64,000 bases of DNA from Adineta steineri (taxonomy: Eukaryota > Rotifera > Eurotatoria > Adinetida > Adinetidae): NCBI GenBank assembly GCA_905250115.1, contig CAJNOI010000103.1:36830-100829 (forward strand), in the 5' to 3' direction. The position numbers and the translations under genes are program-made. Below the pieces are notes generated by a model. The model made no database searches and was not told the DNA's origin. It saw only the letters and a list, made by a program, of their open reading frames with translations. Shown here piece after piece: positions 1-12,621 of the stretch; position 1 is the stretch's first letter; every line of letters starts with the position of its first letter.

Positions 1-155
1 TATTGTTAGTTCGTGTAATACTCAACATAGATAATGCAAGCAAATAAAAATCTTTTGTTTTCTTATCATATAATTTAACTTACTGATGTTATTATTGCTT
101 TTAAAATATTATTCAACGAAAAAAAAAAAACTAAAAGTTGGAAGTTGCTAGCAAT
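1..155. other. 5' flank of the first gene
   Basis: Short AT-rich stretch before the first ATG at 156. It ends in a run of A. No promoter element could be assigned. Confidence 0.4.
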
Positions 156-2244
156 ATGCGACAAATGCAATTATATTTAGTAATATTTAATTTAGTATTG
201 ATACCATTTATTTATACACAAACACCCGTAGATCCACAATTATGTCCTGAAGGTGCTACTTCTCCTACTCTCGATCCATACTGGCATGCAATTCCATCAC
301 GATTTGAAATTATGACAGAATTAGTATTAAATACTGGAGTCGTAGACGTTTCACAAGCTTTCTCATCACAACGCGATGCAATTATAACAAATTCACCACA
401 GGGTTAATATTTATATTTTGTTTTTATATATTGTAACAAACTTTTATGTTTATTCTTTATATTTAGGAACAGTTCAATCTTATTGGAATTTTGATACTAA
501 TGAACAATTTGAGGTTTTAACTAATAATAGTAATCCATTACAAATACCAAAATGTGTTCGACAAGTCATTGACACAACATCAGAAACTACTGTTTATCAA
601 TCAAATACACTTATGCTTAAACCATCAGCATTATTAGGTTTTGATGGTCGTAATCAGATAAATCCATTATGGGGTATTCAGTACGATGGTGATGAAGATT
701 TACGTGGTATTCCTACTAACAGATTTAAATCATGTTTTTATCTTAATGATATCAAAGCTACTGTATCAGCAATATATTATATATCCAATGTAAAAAAATT
801 TCAATCTTATTTACCAGCAAATCAAAGTATTATATTACAAATCGATGTACGAGTTAAGAATTATCTTAGTAAAATGAATTCGTATACATATAATGTCTTT
901 CGTTATATACCAAATCCAAATAGTCGACAAGAACGACAAGCATTAGAAACTCCAGCAGGTGTATTTTGTCCAAATCGAACATCTATATTATCTTTACCTA
1001 CAGATATTCCAGAACGTATTACTATTAATTCAGAATCTTTTATACCAGAAGTCAATAGTTCAATTTATAGTTCACATGGACTTTTTGATAATGAATTTCA
1101 ATTTACTCGTTTGGATCTTTGGTATCCTGATCCATTCGGTGGACCAACTTGGTCACATTTTACTGAAATACATGATTTTGCAACTGGTCTTGCCTATAAT
1201 TATAATCATACAACACGTCAATGTATGGTTAATGATATAAATACTTTTTTTGGTGATGCTGAATCTGTTGAAGGACAACCAAATTTAGTACAAATGGGTT
1301 CTCCACAACATTTAATTGTTATGGATGATATTACAAATCATTATACGGGTGAAAAACGATGTCGTGATCGTGTTTGGTGTCATGTATGGATTGGTGAAAA
1401 AAAATACCCAAATAATACAGTACAACATCAAGAATGGTACTGGGCATCGACTTTTAATGGTGAACCTTTACAGCGTATGATTCCAATGAAAATGATTTGG
1501 AAAACTTATGTTAATGATGTTTTGACAAATGCAGTCGAAAGTAGTAAGTATAAATTCAATTTATACCACAAATATATATATATTTTCTAATTTAAAGCCA
1601 TGTTTAATTATCGTCGCAATCCAAATACAATTTTTGAAATCGATTTTGCTCTAGCTGATTGCTATAGAGCTTTAGGTCCAGATCGTAAGAAGAAAATTTA
1701 TGAATTTACATTTGATTAATTTTTGTGTTTTCTTCTAGAAAAATTCAATCTTGCTGTTTTATCTTTTAAAATTGGAAATGATAAAAAATATCCTGTATTT
1801 GAAAATATAAACTATTTACGTCTTCATATATTTGAAACATTAATGTATGCATTACATATACGTCCAATTCGTATATCAAATCTTATTGTTGATCAAGATG
1901 ATAGTAATGAAAATATTCTAGTTACATTTACTTTACTTGATGCTCCACCACGAACAGGACCTGTCGAAGTACCACTAAAAGAAACATCATTAGATACATT
2001 AATTGAACGTCTTAATTCAGCTATTGATTCTAATTCTCTTACTTTTCGTGCAAGAACTAGTACAAAACAAATTATTTTACGTGCACGTATCAGTTCATTA
2101 AATATTCAACATCAAAGTACACAAGAAAAAGTAAGAAGTACAGGTCCAAAAATTACTGGACTTTGGATTGGATTTATTATTGTTGGAGTACTTGTTGGTG
2201 GAGTGGGTGGATTTTTTTTATTAGCAAAAATGGCAACATCATAA
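156..2244 (+). CDS. Secreted/type I membrane protein with LolA-like region
   Basis: Four exons: 156-402, 467-1543, 1598-1684 and 1739-2244 (638 residues), joined by 54-64 nt GT-AG introns with matching phases. I chose the ATG at 156 because the frame upstream has only a TTG. The protein starts with a signal peptide (LVIFNLVLIPFIYTQ) and ends with a Gly/Val/Ile-rich membrane helix near residues 610-632 and a very short cytoplasmic tail. The ectodomain has several N-glycosylation sequons and scattered cysteines. The pattern of a repeated WGIQYDGD / WHVWIGEKK-type beta-rich half resembles the LolA-like extracellular proteins of invertebrates, which have no well-defined function. The family call is from memory and is modest; the topology is well supported. 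A possible polyadenylation signal AATAAA lies at about 2283. Confidence 0.72.
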
Positions 2245-5120
2245 AATTGACAACAATAATTCTGTATAATTGAAATTTTTTAAATAAATTATTTTTTGAG
2301 AAAATGAATGTATCAAATTCTATGCAAGATATTTCTCTATCGTTCGTTTGATGATCCAAACGTCTTTATCTTGTTCTTGTTAACAAAAACAAATAATAGC
2401 TGTATATTTTGCTAATCAAAAGTGATCCATTGGCTTTTTTTTAGATAAGTATCAATCTTATCAGTTTACATAGTTTAGTAAATACCTCTTTTTGTAGTAT
2501 TCTATTACGATGATGCAATAGATTATTATTTTAGATAATGTTAAAAATACTCGATTTCTTTGTTTTAACTTGTTCTAAAAATATATGAAGGCATGCAACT
2601 ACTTATGAACGAACTCATTTTTCTCTGTCAATATTTATCGTTAAAGAACTATTATTTTAAATTTTTCTGTCAATCATCATTGTCTATCTCTCGACAATTG
2701 AACAACAGCCGTTATTTATATGATTTAAATAATAAGAGAAAAAAAAGAAAAAACGAAATTATTCCCTTGTTGTTCATACTAGGTATTTACTCTTGATTAT
2801 AAATAGAATAATAATAATGATCAATGCTGTCGATTTTCCTTTAATCAATTGTTTATTGCCTTTTCTTGCTCAGCTAAGCACATGTACATTTATACTACGT
2901 ATATCATTGTATCCGACTGTTAAAAGATAAATCATTGTAATGTATCGAAAAAAATAGGGGCATAAAAGATACAAAATATAAACAGAACATAGAATAGCAG
3001 CAATACAACATGGTTTCAATTGTAATCTTTATTGTCGTTATTTTTCCGGCTGTCACATTGATTTCACATTGATGTGTTCGAAATATGGTGTAAGATTGTC
3101 TTTGTCTATTGAGATTTGTTGTTATCATTGATGAGAATGTCTTTTCTTATATGACAGACAGCATAAGCATAGAACAAATCGATATATATATATTTATATT
3201 TATTAAAATAAAATAAGATGTTTAGTGAGTGATTAATTGATGAAACAACAGAAAATTCATAAAGACAGAATTGGCAACTATGTATATGTAAGATTTCTCA
3301 TTATTGTTGTTGTCAGTTATTATCATATAGAAATATAATCAAAAAGAGAGAGAGACAAAAATCTTTGTTTGTTCATAAATGATCGATTATTAAGTGTAAA
3401 TAACTATCAATCAACATTTTTTTCAAAGAAATATGTTGTCAAATTACTATCAGATAGTTAACACTTTTGTTTGCTATTTCAAGCATTAACTATTTTGTTA
3501 TGTTATTATCAAATATTGATCTTCAAATTGATAAATTATTCTCTATAATGAAATCAAGCGCATATCTATAAGCAAAAATACTCTAATAAATGTATTTTTA
3601 TGTTGATAATAATCTTAATATATAAATTTATTGACGTATACTGAATAACTCTCAATAAAAGAAATTTATTTTTTACATATATTAAAAATAATAAGTGTAT
3701 CATTACCGAATCAATATGTAATAGATATGAATATATAAAATATTTCCGTTCTCGAGTCACACAAATCAAACATTGTTACTAACTATTAAAATGTGCTTAG
3801 GTCTTGATACTCAAAAAAAAAAAAGATTTTTCTCTCTCTCTCACTCTCTCTCTCTCCTATTTATCGTTTTCTTTCTTTTATTTCTTCTTTACATTTGAAG
3901 TAGAATAATGCAGTCCTTGTTGGTATTATCAAATTAGATCAAGTTACGAGATGAAAGCTGTCAGCATGAAGAACACAAACCAAAATGATTATTTTTTTGT
4001 TAGATCGGTGAGTTTATCTTATCGAAAGAAGTGTCTGTTAATATATATACATGATTACGTATCTTTTCTATTACGTTAACACTTACATCATTGATGATTG
4101 TATGATGTTCACACTATTTCCGGGTACAAAAAAAAAATATTTTCTGTTTATAGAATAATGAATGAGGTGTCGATATGCCTGTTGACAGACAAAGACATAT
4201 CTTTTAACGTGCAATCTCAGATAATTGTATATTGATAGGCTTTTAAGTGTACCGAAAGGGTAAAAAGCAAAACAGACATGTATTATAAACAAGTCAAAAG
4301 TCATAGAAATACTAGTTATCGGATGAAAAAGGAATCAATTCTTGAAAACATTATAATAGTATAAGAGTATAGCCAATTGTATTTACTAGAGGTTTCTGTC
4401 ATTTACTAAAGAAATATTTGTGCAAAAAAAAAAGGATTAGTAACGGAAGATCTGTTTGAGTAAATATCACCAAGAAGAAAAAAATAATTACCAAAAAAAT
4501 ATTCGTCTGGTCTTAATGGCATTCGGAAAGCGAGAAAATCTTTCTACTTTTCTCTCTTTCTTTTGTTCTTATCGATTGCATAGTGAAATAGACAGTTTCA
4601 TATATAATTAGATGATGACAACGATTGATTTATCAGTCTTCATAGTTGAATATCGATTTCTTTTCTCTTCTTTTCCTTCAAGTGTACTACTTTCCGTAAT
4701 ATTTATTCAATCAAAACATCTTATCATCGTTATTATAGTGAATGATAATTTTATGAAGAAGAAGAAGAAGAAAGTGAGAAAAAAAAAACATTATCTTAAT
4801 GCAATAATAAAATATCTATTATGATATTAATACTCTATTGTCATATATATTTTTTTAAGAGATAGACATATTTTCTTATCTATATTTGTAAATTGATTTG
4901 ATGTAGTTTTTACCAAAATATTCGAAAACAATATAGACAAGATGTGATTATGTTGTCTTGTTCATCTAAATGCAAATATGAGTTTTCTTCTTTTCTCTTA
5001 TTCTTTCCTACATACTTCTTTATTTCTAACAATGTATATAAATATTCTTAGAATTCCTCTTAAATAATAATCAATTAATTCTGAACCAAAAGAGAGTATT
5101 TATTATTCATTTTATTTTAG
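2245..5120. other. Intergenic spacer, 2.9 kb
   Basis: AT-rich, with no open frame that looks like an exon. It holds a CT microsatellite at 3830-3857 and short A/T runs. The end at 5110-5120 is a pyrimidine-rich tract closing in TTTTAG directly against the next ATG, which looks like a splice acceptor. Confidence 0.5.
3830..3857. repeat. (CT)n microsatellite
   Basis: Near-perfect CT dinucleotide run with one interruption (CA), in intergenic DNA. Confidence 0.85.
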
Positions 5121-7680
5121 ATGTCTGAACATAATTCCTGTTTCTTGTATAATAATTGTACATCAGATATAGGTTCTTCAGGTACATTGTATAAAACAAT
5201 TCTTATTATAGTTGGTGGGTCAATTTTATCTTTCTTAACAACAGTTGGTAATTTACTTGTTTTAATATCATTTCGTATTAATAAACAATTACGTACCGTA
5301 ACAAATTATTTTTTATTATCACTTGCTATTGCTGATTTTACAATTGGATGTTTTTCTATGCCAATATTTTTTACATTTTTTGAACAAGATCGTTGGCCAT
5401 TTGATCAATTTTTATGTGAAGTATGGCTTAGTGTAGATTATACAATGTCAAATGCATCAGTTGCTAATCTTTTACTTATATGTTTTGATCGATATTTTTC
5501 TATTACAAGACCATTAACATATCGATCAAAGCGAACACCAAAACGTGTATCACTTATGATTGGCTGTGGATGGGCTATATCATGTCTTATATGGACACCG
5601 GTAACTAAAATAAAAATAAATAAATAAAAAAAAAAAGGAATTTTGTTTTGTAGTGGATTTGGGCTTGGCCATTATTCGATAAAAGTTTACCACCAGGTGA
5701 ATGTCGATTACCATTTGCTTCAAAAGCTACAGGCAAGAAAAATCATTTATTCAAATGATTAACAATACATATATGTTTGTTTTTATAGTGGCAATTCCAA
5801 CAGCAATTGCTGCTTTTTATTTACCCGTTACATTAATGTGTTTACTTTATTTTCGTATTTATCGTGAAACAGTTAAACGTCGTAAAGAATTACATCTTTT
5901 ACAAGCTCAACATCATAGTTCAATATCACAAACAATAACACCAACAAATTCCAATCCAAATGGTGGTGGTTTAACAAAAAATTTAAGTATTATTGGAACA
6001 ACATCAGGTATTGAACAAGATGAAAGTATATCAACAGATTCAAATCGATCTCATGGAAGAATTTTATCAATACAAAATTCCACAAATAAAAATTTAATTT
6101 TATCAAATACTAAAAAACAAAATAAATTTATTCATACTTTTAATAATAATTGTTGTTTTTGTTGGAAGAGGTAATTGTTTTTAAAGTTATTTATATGCAT
6201 ACATATGATTATATTATAGAATATCATAAATATTTTCTTGTAGTAATATTTATTTGACATGTGCGTGTGTGCATTGGACAGGAAATGACGACAGAATATA
6301 GAATGACATCCTCTCAAATAAGCTTTCGAAAACACATAGTTTCAATAGAAACTTAAATATATATATATACTCGCGTGCATATATAGACAAGAGAATAGAA
6401 ATAGGATTGTTTATAGTCAACAATTTAAAATATATAATTTATAAAGTATTCATTCTTTTGTAAGTAAATATTTAGTTTTTTTTTGTTGAAATTCTAATAA
6501 ATTAATTTGGTATTAATTATTTGTCTATAACTAAGAAATTGTAATGGTACACAATCCGAACAAACTAAAGATGATGATGATGAATCTTCAAGTGAAATTC
6601 GCCCTGTAATATCTCCAACTATCGATCAAAATTTAACTGATTCTTATTCGATATCAAATAATAACGGTAAAATATGTTTTTATTAATGATAAATCAAATG
6701 TTATTGCTCATATATTAGAACAAATAAAAGTAATTCCAGCTACTGATCCATGGATTCGTCGATGTGATCAACCATTATCAACAGAATCTATTAGTGATCA
6801 AGAACAACAACAACAACAAAAATCAACACAATATGAAACTCATCCATGTTATCATTCATTATCATCAACATCCGAAGATTGTCTTTCTCAACAACAGCAA
6901 CAACAACAACAAAATCGTCAATTAATTAACACTATTGATAAAGATATTGAATATGTTGAATCAAGATTACGTGGTCAAACAACAGTATCACTTCCAACTC
7001 CTCATCCAACAAATTATACTCACAATAATAGTTGGCGACGATCATCTAGTCGTAATTATATAAATGTCGTACCATCTTTATCATTGAATGATCAACAACC
7101 AGCACGCCATCTCAATGAAAAATATACAATTATTAGTAATAAACAATCATCAAATGGAGCACTTGGATCTAATAAATCGTCAACAACACCAAAATCTCAA
7201 ACAAATGAAAGTGTTAAAACAGTTAAAAGACGTATAGAAAAAATAAAAGATCAAAAAGCTGCTAAAACATTAAGGTTAAAAGCAATTTTTTTTTATTTTT
7301 CTATCCTACGTTTCTTCTTTTATAGTGCTATTTTAATTGCTTTTATTGTAACATGGCTGCCTTATAATACAAATATAATTATATCAACTATAAAACCAGA
7401 TATATTCTCACATGGTTTTCCAATGTATTGGGAACGTTTTGGTTATATGTTATGTTATGTTAATTCAACCATAAAGTAAAGAATTTTTAAAGTTTTATCT
7501 TGTGTTTTATTAAAATACTTTTAATTTAGCCCAATGCTATATGCTTTATGTAATGGAACATTTCGACGAACATTTGCTAGTATACTTCGTTGTCAATGTC
7601 ATCGACGTCATACAATAAAATATTTACAAAAATCTTATCGTTTTCAAGCAAACAAAAATATTAATAACAATAATTTTTAA
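5121..7680 (+). CDS. Muscarinic acetylcholine receptor (class A GPCR)
   Basis: Seven exons: 5121-5600, 5654-5732, 5789-6170, 6536-6666, 6719-7274, 7326-7475 and 7530-7680 (642 residues). It is a plasma-membrane receptor for acetylcholine that couples to G proteins. TM1 has GNLLVL, TM3 has the ligand aspartate in [10 protein letters not shown] (Asp106) and [15 protein letters not shown]6 has TWLPYN (the Asn that contacts acetylcholine) and TM7 has LCYVNST followed by NPMLY. This set of motifs is specific to muscarinic receptors. The third intracellular loop is very long (roughly 330 residues), low in complexity, and includes two poly-Gln runs near 6805-6830 and 6890-6912. Intron 2 has a GC donor (GCAAGA at 5733) rather than GT. 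The acceptor-like TTTTAG touches the ATG, so the 5' leader is added by cis- or trans-splicing. The subtype cannot be told from the sequence. Confidence 0.93.
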
Positions 7681-8533
7681 TTAAATATTTTCCTCTGGTT
7701 TTAATGTTTGCAGTTGTTAATTTCTATGTAAATAATAATAATAAATTGATCAAAATATAAGAAGATATTAACAATGTTCAATTTATATCATTTTTAATTG
7801 TGAAAATTAAATTAATAAATTTATTTAAAAAAAATCTTAGATAAAGTTAGTTTTTTTTCTCAAAAAATTTGATTATATAATTAGCTAAATGGCAAATATA
7901 ATTATGAAGTTTGCAGCCAATATCATCTGTCTATGCCCTTTGTATTATTTAGGTTAAAACATGATAGATGTTCTTTTGCTTTAGAAAAAAAGTAATTGGC
8001 CTTCGATGGTTAATATGCAATACTGTTGATTATGATCAGCAAAACAAGGTTAAGATACTCTTGATTTTCCAGATTCCCACACATATGTATTAATACAGGA
8101 CGAGAAGTCCTTAAGGCTGACAAGGCTAAATTTAGTGTGTATGTTCTTAAAAGTCAATCCATAATAATATATTGGATAAACGATTTCATATTAAGAATAA
8201 ACTGAAAATTTGGTTATTGTGACAATACATATTATCATAAATGTTAGGTAAAAGAGTGTTTGATGATACTATCGAGTCTAGACTGTGATAAAATAGAGAA
8301 ATATATCCTATAATTCTTTTTATAAATCATACGTTTTTCATTTATTTGCAGAGAATCTTTGTTAAAGAAAATCAATTAATCAAAAATTATATATGTTGAT
8401 ATAAAAGTGGAATTTTTTTTTTCGGTAAAATAACTGGACAAAAAAATAATAACAGAAATATAAAAAAATATTTCGTATGACATAGAAGTTAGATGAATTT
8501 TTCTAAAAATTGTTAAAATATATTCGTTTTAAC
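7681..8533. other. Intergenic spacer
   Basis: Between the convergent muscarinic receptor and selenoprotein F genes. A likely polyadenylation signal for the receptor (AATAAA) sits near 7738. I see no gene in it. Confidence 0.5.
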
Positions 8534-8578
8534 GATCACGAAAATCACGCCTTGTTAGGTTTAGTGTTTTTCGTTCAT
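8534..8578 (-). promoter_or_regulatory. SECIS element in the selenoprotein F 3' UTR
   Basis: Read on the minus strand from 8578 to 8534, the element has the quartet strand ATGA, an 11-nt arm ACGAAAAACAC, a 15-nt apical part, the complementary arm GTGATTTTCGT (10 of 11 pairs, one A-A mismatch) and the closing GA within TGATC. The apical part TAAACCTAACAAGGC carries the conserved unpaired AA and can form a small CCT/AGG helix, which is the form 2 SECIS layout. It starts 113 nt after the stop codon at 8692. In eukaryotes this element recruits SBP2 and the selenocysteine-specific elongation factor so that UGA is read as selenocysteine. Helix I below the quartet is only moderately paired. Confidence 0.85.
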
Positions 8579-8691
8579 TTGAAATAAGAAAATAAAACGA
8601 ACATATTTCAATACATATTTTTAAGAAAGAAATACATTTAACAAATATGAGAGACGAATCATTTAATTATATTGATATGATGAGCAACTAT

Positions 8692-9280
8692 TTAATGAGA
8701 TAAATTTTCTTCGAGGAAGGCTGTTAATGTATCCGTATCCCATTTTTCAATGCCCATTGATTCAACTTGTTCATCGCGATCATTGAATAGATTTAATATT
8801 GGATCGGCACCACGAACATATTGGACACTGAACGATGGAAATCGAGCTGGGCGATCACCTTTAATGAACGCCGCAATTTGGGCATAGCGCCCTAATTTTC
8901 AGGAACATACTTGAAGTACAGCTCGATGATATTTCTAAGAAAAAAAATATTTTTTAAGTGTATTAAAAAAATATCTTTTCATACTGTTTTTCCTTCTCCT
9001 TCATCTTGATCAGCATCATCGTGTGTACAACATTGTCGACATGAACCTTCTAATTCACCCAATTTAAATTGTTTTAAATCATTACAACTTGAGCACATTA
9101 AATTATTTGATGCAAAACCAATGTCAGAACATTGATTTGGTGATAAAGAGTCAGACGCTGCAATAACCTATAAATTATTTTATGCATATTAAATTATAAT
9201 ATAATTGAAAATATATATATACATACAATACATGCAAGAAATTGGCTTAGAAAAGCCGCTAGAAAATCGGCAGTACGCAT
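8692..9280 (-). CDS. SELENOF: Selenoprotein F (15 kDa selenoprotein, SEP15)
   Basis: Three exons on the minus strand: 9227-9280, 8985-9167 and 8692-8934 (159 residues). An ER-lumen thioredoxin-like protein that works with UDP-glucose:glycoprotein glucosyltransferase in glycoprotein quality control (family knowledge). Residues 1-18 are a signal peptide. Next comes the Cys-rich UGGT-binding part (CSSCNDL, CRQCC), then the redox motif Cys-Ser-Sec-Lys-Leu-Gly-Arg, where the vertebrate protein has Cys-Gly-Sec. The Sec codon is TGA at 8899-8901 (Sec91). The frame after it continues for 68 residues through YVRGADPILNLF and KWDTDTLTAFLEENL, which match the family, so the TGA is not a stop. An acceptor-like TTTTATAG lies 8 nt before the ATG, suggesting a spliced leader or 5' UTR intron. 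Standard gene callers will truncate or split this gene at the TGA. Confidence 0.93.
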
Positions 9281-9919
9281 ATTACAATCTATAAAATAAG
9301 AAATTAATTACTAGGGAAAATTTCAGTAAATTTTCATGTCAATAAAAAAATACTCTCGTCAAAATATCGTACACTTCTGATATATTTAGCAATGCATTAC
9401 TATTTCAAATAAATAAACAGGTCACAGCTGCTATATAATAATATCTATTTCAACAAGAAAAAGAGAAAGAATCAGTCATTCTTCCTTAGTGAAAACCAAA
9501 AAAAAAATATTAGATTCATCTACTATTATGTTTTGTCAATTACAATCATCGTACTAATAAAAACGATTGATTAATTTAAGTCTTATTTCTTCTTAATTTT
9601 ACCAATAACACATATATATATACACAAAAACAACCCAAAAGAAAACAATACAATAGCCAATTGTTTCTGGAAATTAAGCAAAATGGAATAATAAAAATAG
9701 ACAATATATGTTATTCTTCAATGGATACAGATGTTTTTTTAAGATTCGATCATACGACATCCTGTACCTTTTTGTCGCTTACTTGCCTCCATTTCATCCA
9801 ATTAAATCGCAGTTATGACGTTTCAGGCATGAGATTGGATAGAATATATAACCTTTCCTTGAGCAGAGGAATTTTATGTCAAAAATGAATCATTCTAAAT
9901 AAATATTTCAAACTTAACA
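9281..9919. other. Divergent intergenic region
   Basis: 639 bp between selenoprotein F (-) and cortactin (+), so it must hold both promoters. No element could be assigned with confidence. The 75-codon frame at 9661-9888 has no features of a real gene. Confidence 0.45.
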
Positions 9920-12621
9920 ATGTCGTGGCGTGAAGCTTTAAAAAAGCCGATAGCTAAACCAACTGCACCAAAACCAAAATTTGATGCAAAAGATGATGAT
10001 TGGGAAACAGATATTAATTATGAAGTATAGATTTCAAATTAAAAAACAAACAAACAAATAAACAAAGAAATTATTTTATTTTATTTAAATAGAATCAAAC
10101 AGATGAAAAAGCACAACGTTATGGTTCAACAAGTGTACCTGGATCTGGTCGAATTGATCATGTAGATTTTAAATCTATTCAAGAAAAAGTTAAAACAGCT
10201 GATAGTACCGTAAAAGAAATTTATCAAGGTACAAATCCTAATCGTGGTTATGGAGGAAAATATGGAACTGATAAAGTGATGGACAAAGTAAATTCTATTG
10301 TTTTTTTTGTCTACTCCAATTTTTAATATATAAATCTTATTCAATTTTAGTCTGCAGTAGATTTTTCATATAGAACTGATCTTAACAAACATTCCTCACA
10401 AACAGGTAGGGTAGAAATATTGCACATGATTTTATATAGATTATATCCGCTTATTGATTGCTATAGTTTTAATTAGAAGATTTTGTAATATTCCGATTCT
10501 ATATAGGTTATTTTGTTTTTAATTAATTTAAGCTCGAATTTTGAATGCACTCAATGATTATTTCGCTAGTATAATTTGTTCACTAAATCATTTCTAGAAA
10601 CAAATATTGAGTAAAGTATAATATAAGTTGGAAAATTTATTGCATGTTTCAATTCATTTTATCTGGCTCTATTTACATATTTGGTTGAAAAAATCTTTTG
10701 TTTTGACGTGATTGGATTATCAAACAATTTATTGAATAACTATTCATTATCTTTTATATTGTCATATTCTAAATATTAATAAATATAAATAATGATAAAG
10801 ATATATTTTATATGAAGTAGAAGAATTCGGAAAATATATTTGAAAAAAGTTTACTACTTATTAATAACCTGTTTGAATATAATGGTATATAATTACTACC
10901 AAGTGACTAATAATCAAGATGTATTTGTAGAGTAATAGATTTTTATAATAAAATACAATTGAATACATGCTGACAGTTGGTATAAATATTGTTGGATTGC
11001 AGTTGAAGAATATGAACTAAATTCGATATTCTTTTGAGTGATTACCTATATTATTACTCTTTTAAAATAGCAATCATTTTTCTATTTATTTGGATAATGG
11101 CAGAATAAGAAGTAATCATCTGTATAATATCTAACTAAATGTATTTTTATGTTGCTAATTATTTATGTATATTTATTTAATTTACTGTAGATGGTAAAAA
11201 AGGCTTTGGTGGTGCATATGGAGTTGATGAACGTCCAAAAGATAAATCTGCTGTTGGTTTCGATTATCAAGCACAAGTTGAAAAACATCCATCACAAACA
11301 GGTTTTTAGAACTATTATTTTGATCAAAATGAAAAAAGAAACAAATATTTTTCTTTTTCTTTTAGATTTTTCAAAAGGTTTCGGTGGTAAATATGGTACT
11401 GACCCAAACGCACAGGATAAATCGGCAGTAGGTTTTGCTCATAAAGAAGCAGTACCAAAACATTCCTCACAAAAAGGTTACTTATAATTACCTTTCTATT
11501 TCTAATATATCTATATCTATATGAATATTAGATTATAACGTTGGGTTCGGTGGTAAATATGGTATTCAAAAAGAAGAACCTAGTCGATTGACTACTTCAG
11601 CAACACCACCAAGTGGTAAATGAATTTATTTTAGTGTTAATATTAATTTGCAATCTATATTAATTTTTTTTTAGAACGAAAAGTTGAGGAGAAACCTGCA
11701 CCACCTGTTGGTAGTAGTATAGGCGTGGGTAATATTCGAGCAAGGTAAATTTCAAAAGAAAGATTGCTAATCTTAGAATCATATAACACATATATATTAA
11801 AGATTTGAAAATATGAAAAAAGAACAAGAAGAAGAAGCTGCAAAACGTGTTACTGAAGAAAGAAATAAACGAGCTGTTAACGAACAACAACCAACTAGTA
11901 ATGGTAATAGTAATGGTCACAGCAAAATCAATCATTCAGAAATACCACCAGCACCACAGCAGCCATCAGTTCGAGAAGCATCACCACCACCGTCGACTCA
12001 TCGATCTGAAACTCCACCACCAGCACTACCACAAATCTCTGCTCCAACTGTATATGAAAATATGGCTCACAAATATGAACCACAACAATCAATACCCAAA
12101 TATGAACCACAACAACCAATACCCGATTACGAGAAAACAGAAGAACCTATTAAATTTATTGGTAATGTTAATGTAGCATCATTATTACGACAACGAAAAA
12201 CTTCATCACCAACACATGAAGATGATGATGATGATTGGGCTGAAGATCACCCATCATATAATCAACCACAATCGCCAACATCAGTTGTTCCATCAGAACA
12301 ACCATCAAATAATAATAATCATAACGAAGGCATTAAATGTGTAGCTCGTTATAGTTATCAAAAAAGTAAATGAAACAATTTTTTATTTTGCTTTTTACAA
12401 CATTTATTCTAATGTATTTAGCGGAAGAAGATGAATTAGGTTTCGAAGAAAATGAAATTATTACAAATATTCAAAAGGTAAAAACGATATTGGCTTATTT
12501 TTTGTTTGCTTGATAATAATAAATAATTTATTTTTATATTCAGATGCATGAGGAATGGTGGTTTGGTAAAATCGGACAGAGATCAGGCTTATTTCCATCC
12601 AACTATGTTGAAGAAATATAG
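9920..12621 (+). CDS. CTTN: Cortactin (actin-binding, Arp2/3 activator)
   Basis: Ten exons: 9920-10024, 10093-10287, 10351-10405, 11191-11301, 11366-11476, 11532-11615, 11675-11744, 11803-12365, 12422-12477 and 12544-12621 (475 residues). A cytoplasmic scaffold that binds branched actin and Arp2/3. The N-terminal acidic region carries the DDW motif (KDDDWETD, residues 24-31) used for Arp2/3 binding. Cortactin repeats follow ([42 protein letters not shown] and a partial GGKYGIQ), about 3.5 units against about 6.5 in vertebrates. Then come a helical Lys/Glu-rich stretch, a Pro-rich linker with tandem KYEPQQ units, an acidic [10 protein letters not shown] patch, and a C-terminal SH3 domain ([37 protein letters not shown]). 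Intron 3 is unusually long at 785 bp (10406-11190) and holds no other gene that I can see. Confidence 0.95.

Noticed and set aside
8899-8901. TGA as a pseudogene stop in SEP15
   Set aside because: Conserved sequence continues after it, it sits exactly where Sec is found in the family, and a SECIS follows the true stop.
9661-9888. 75-codon + strand frame before cortactin
   Set aside because: Begins at TTG, has no domain, and lies in the promoter region between two well-defined genes.
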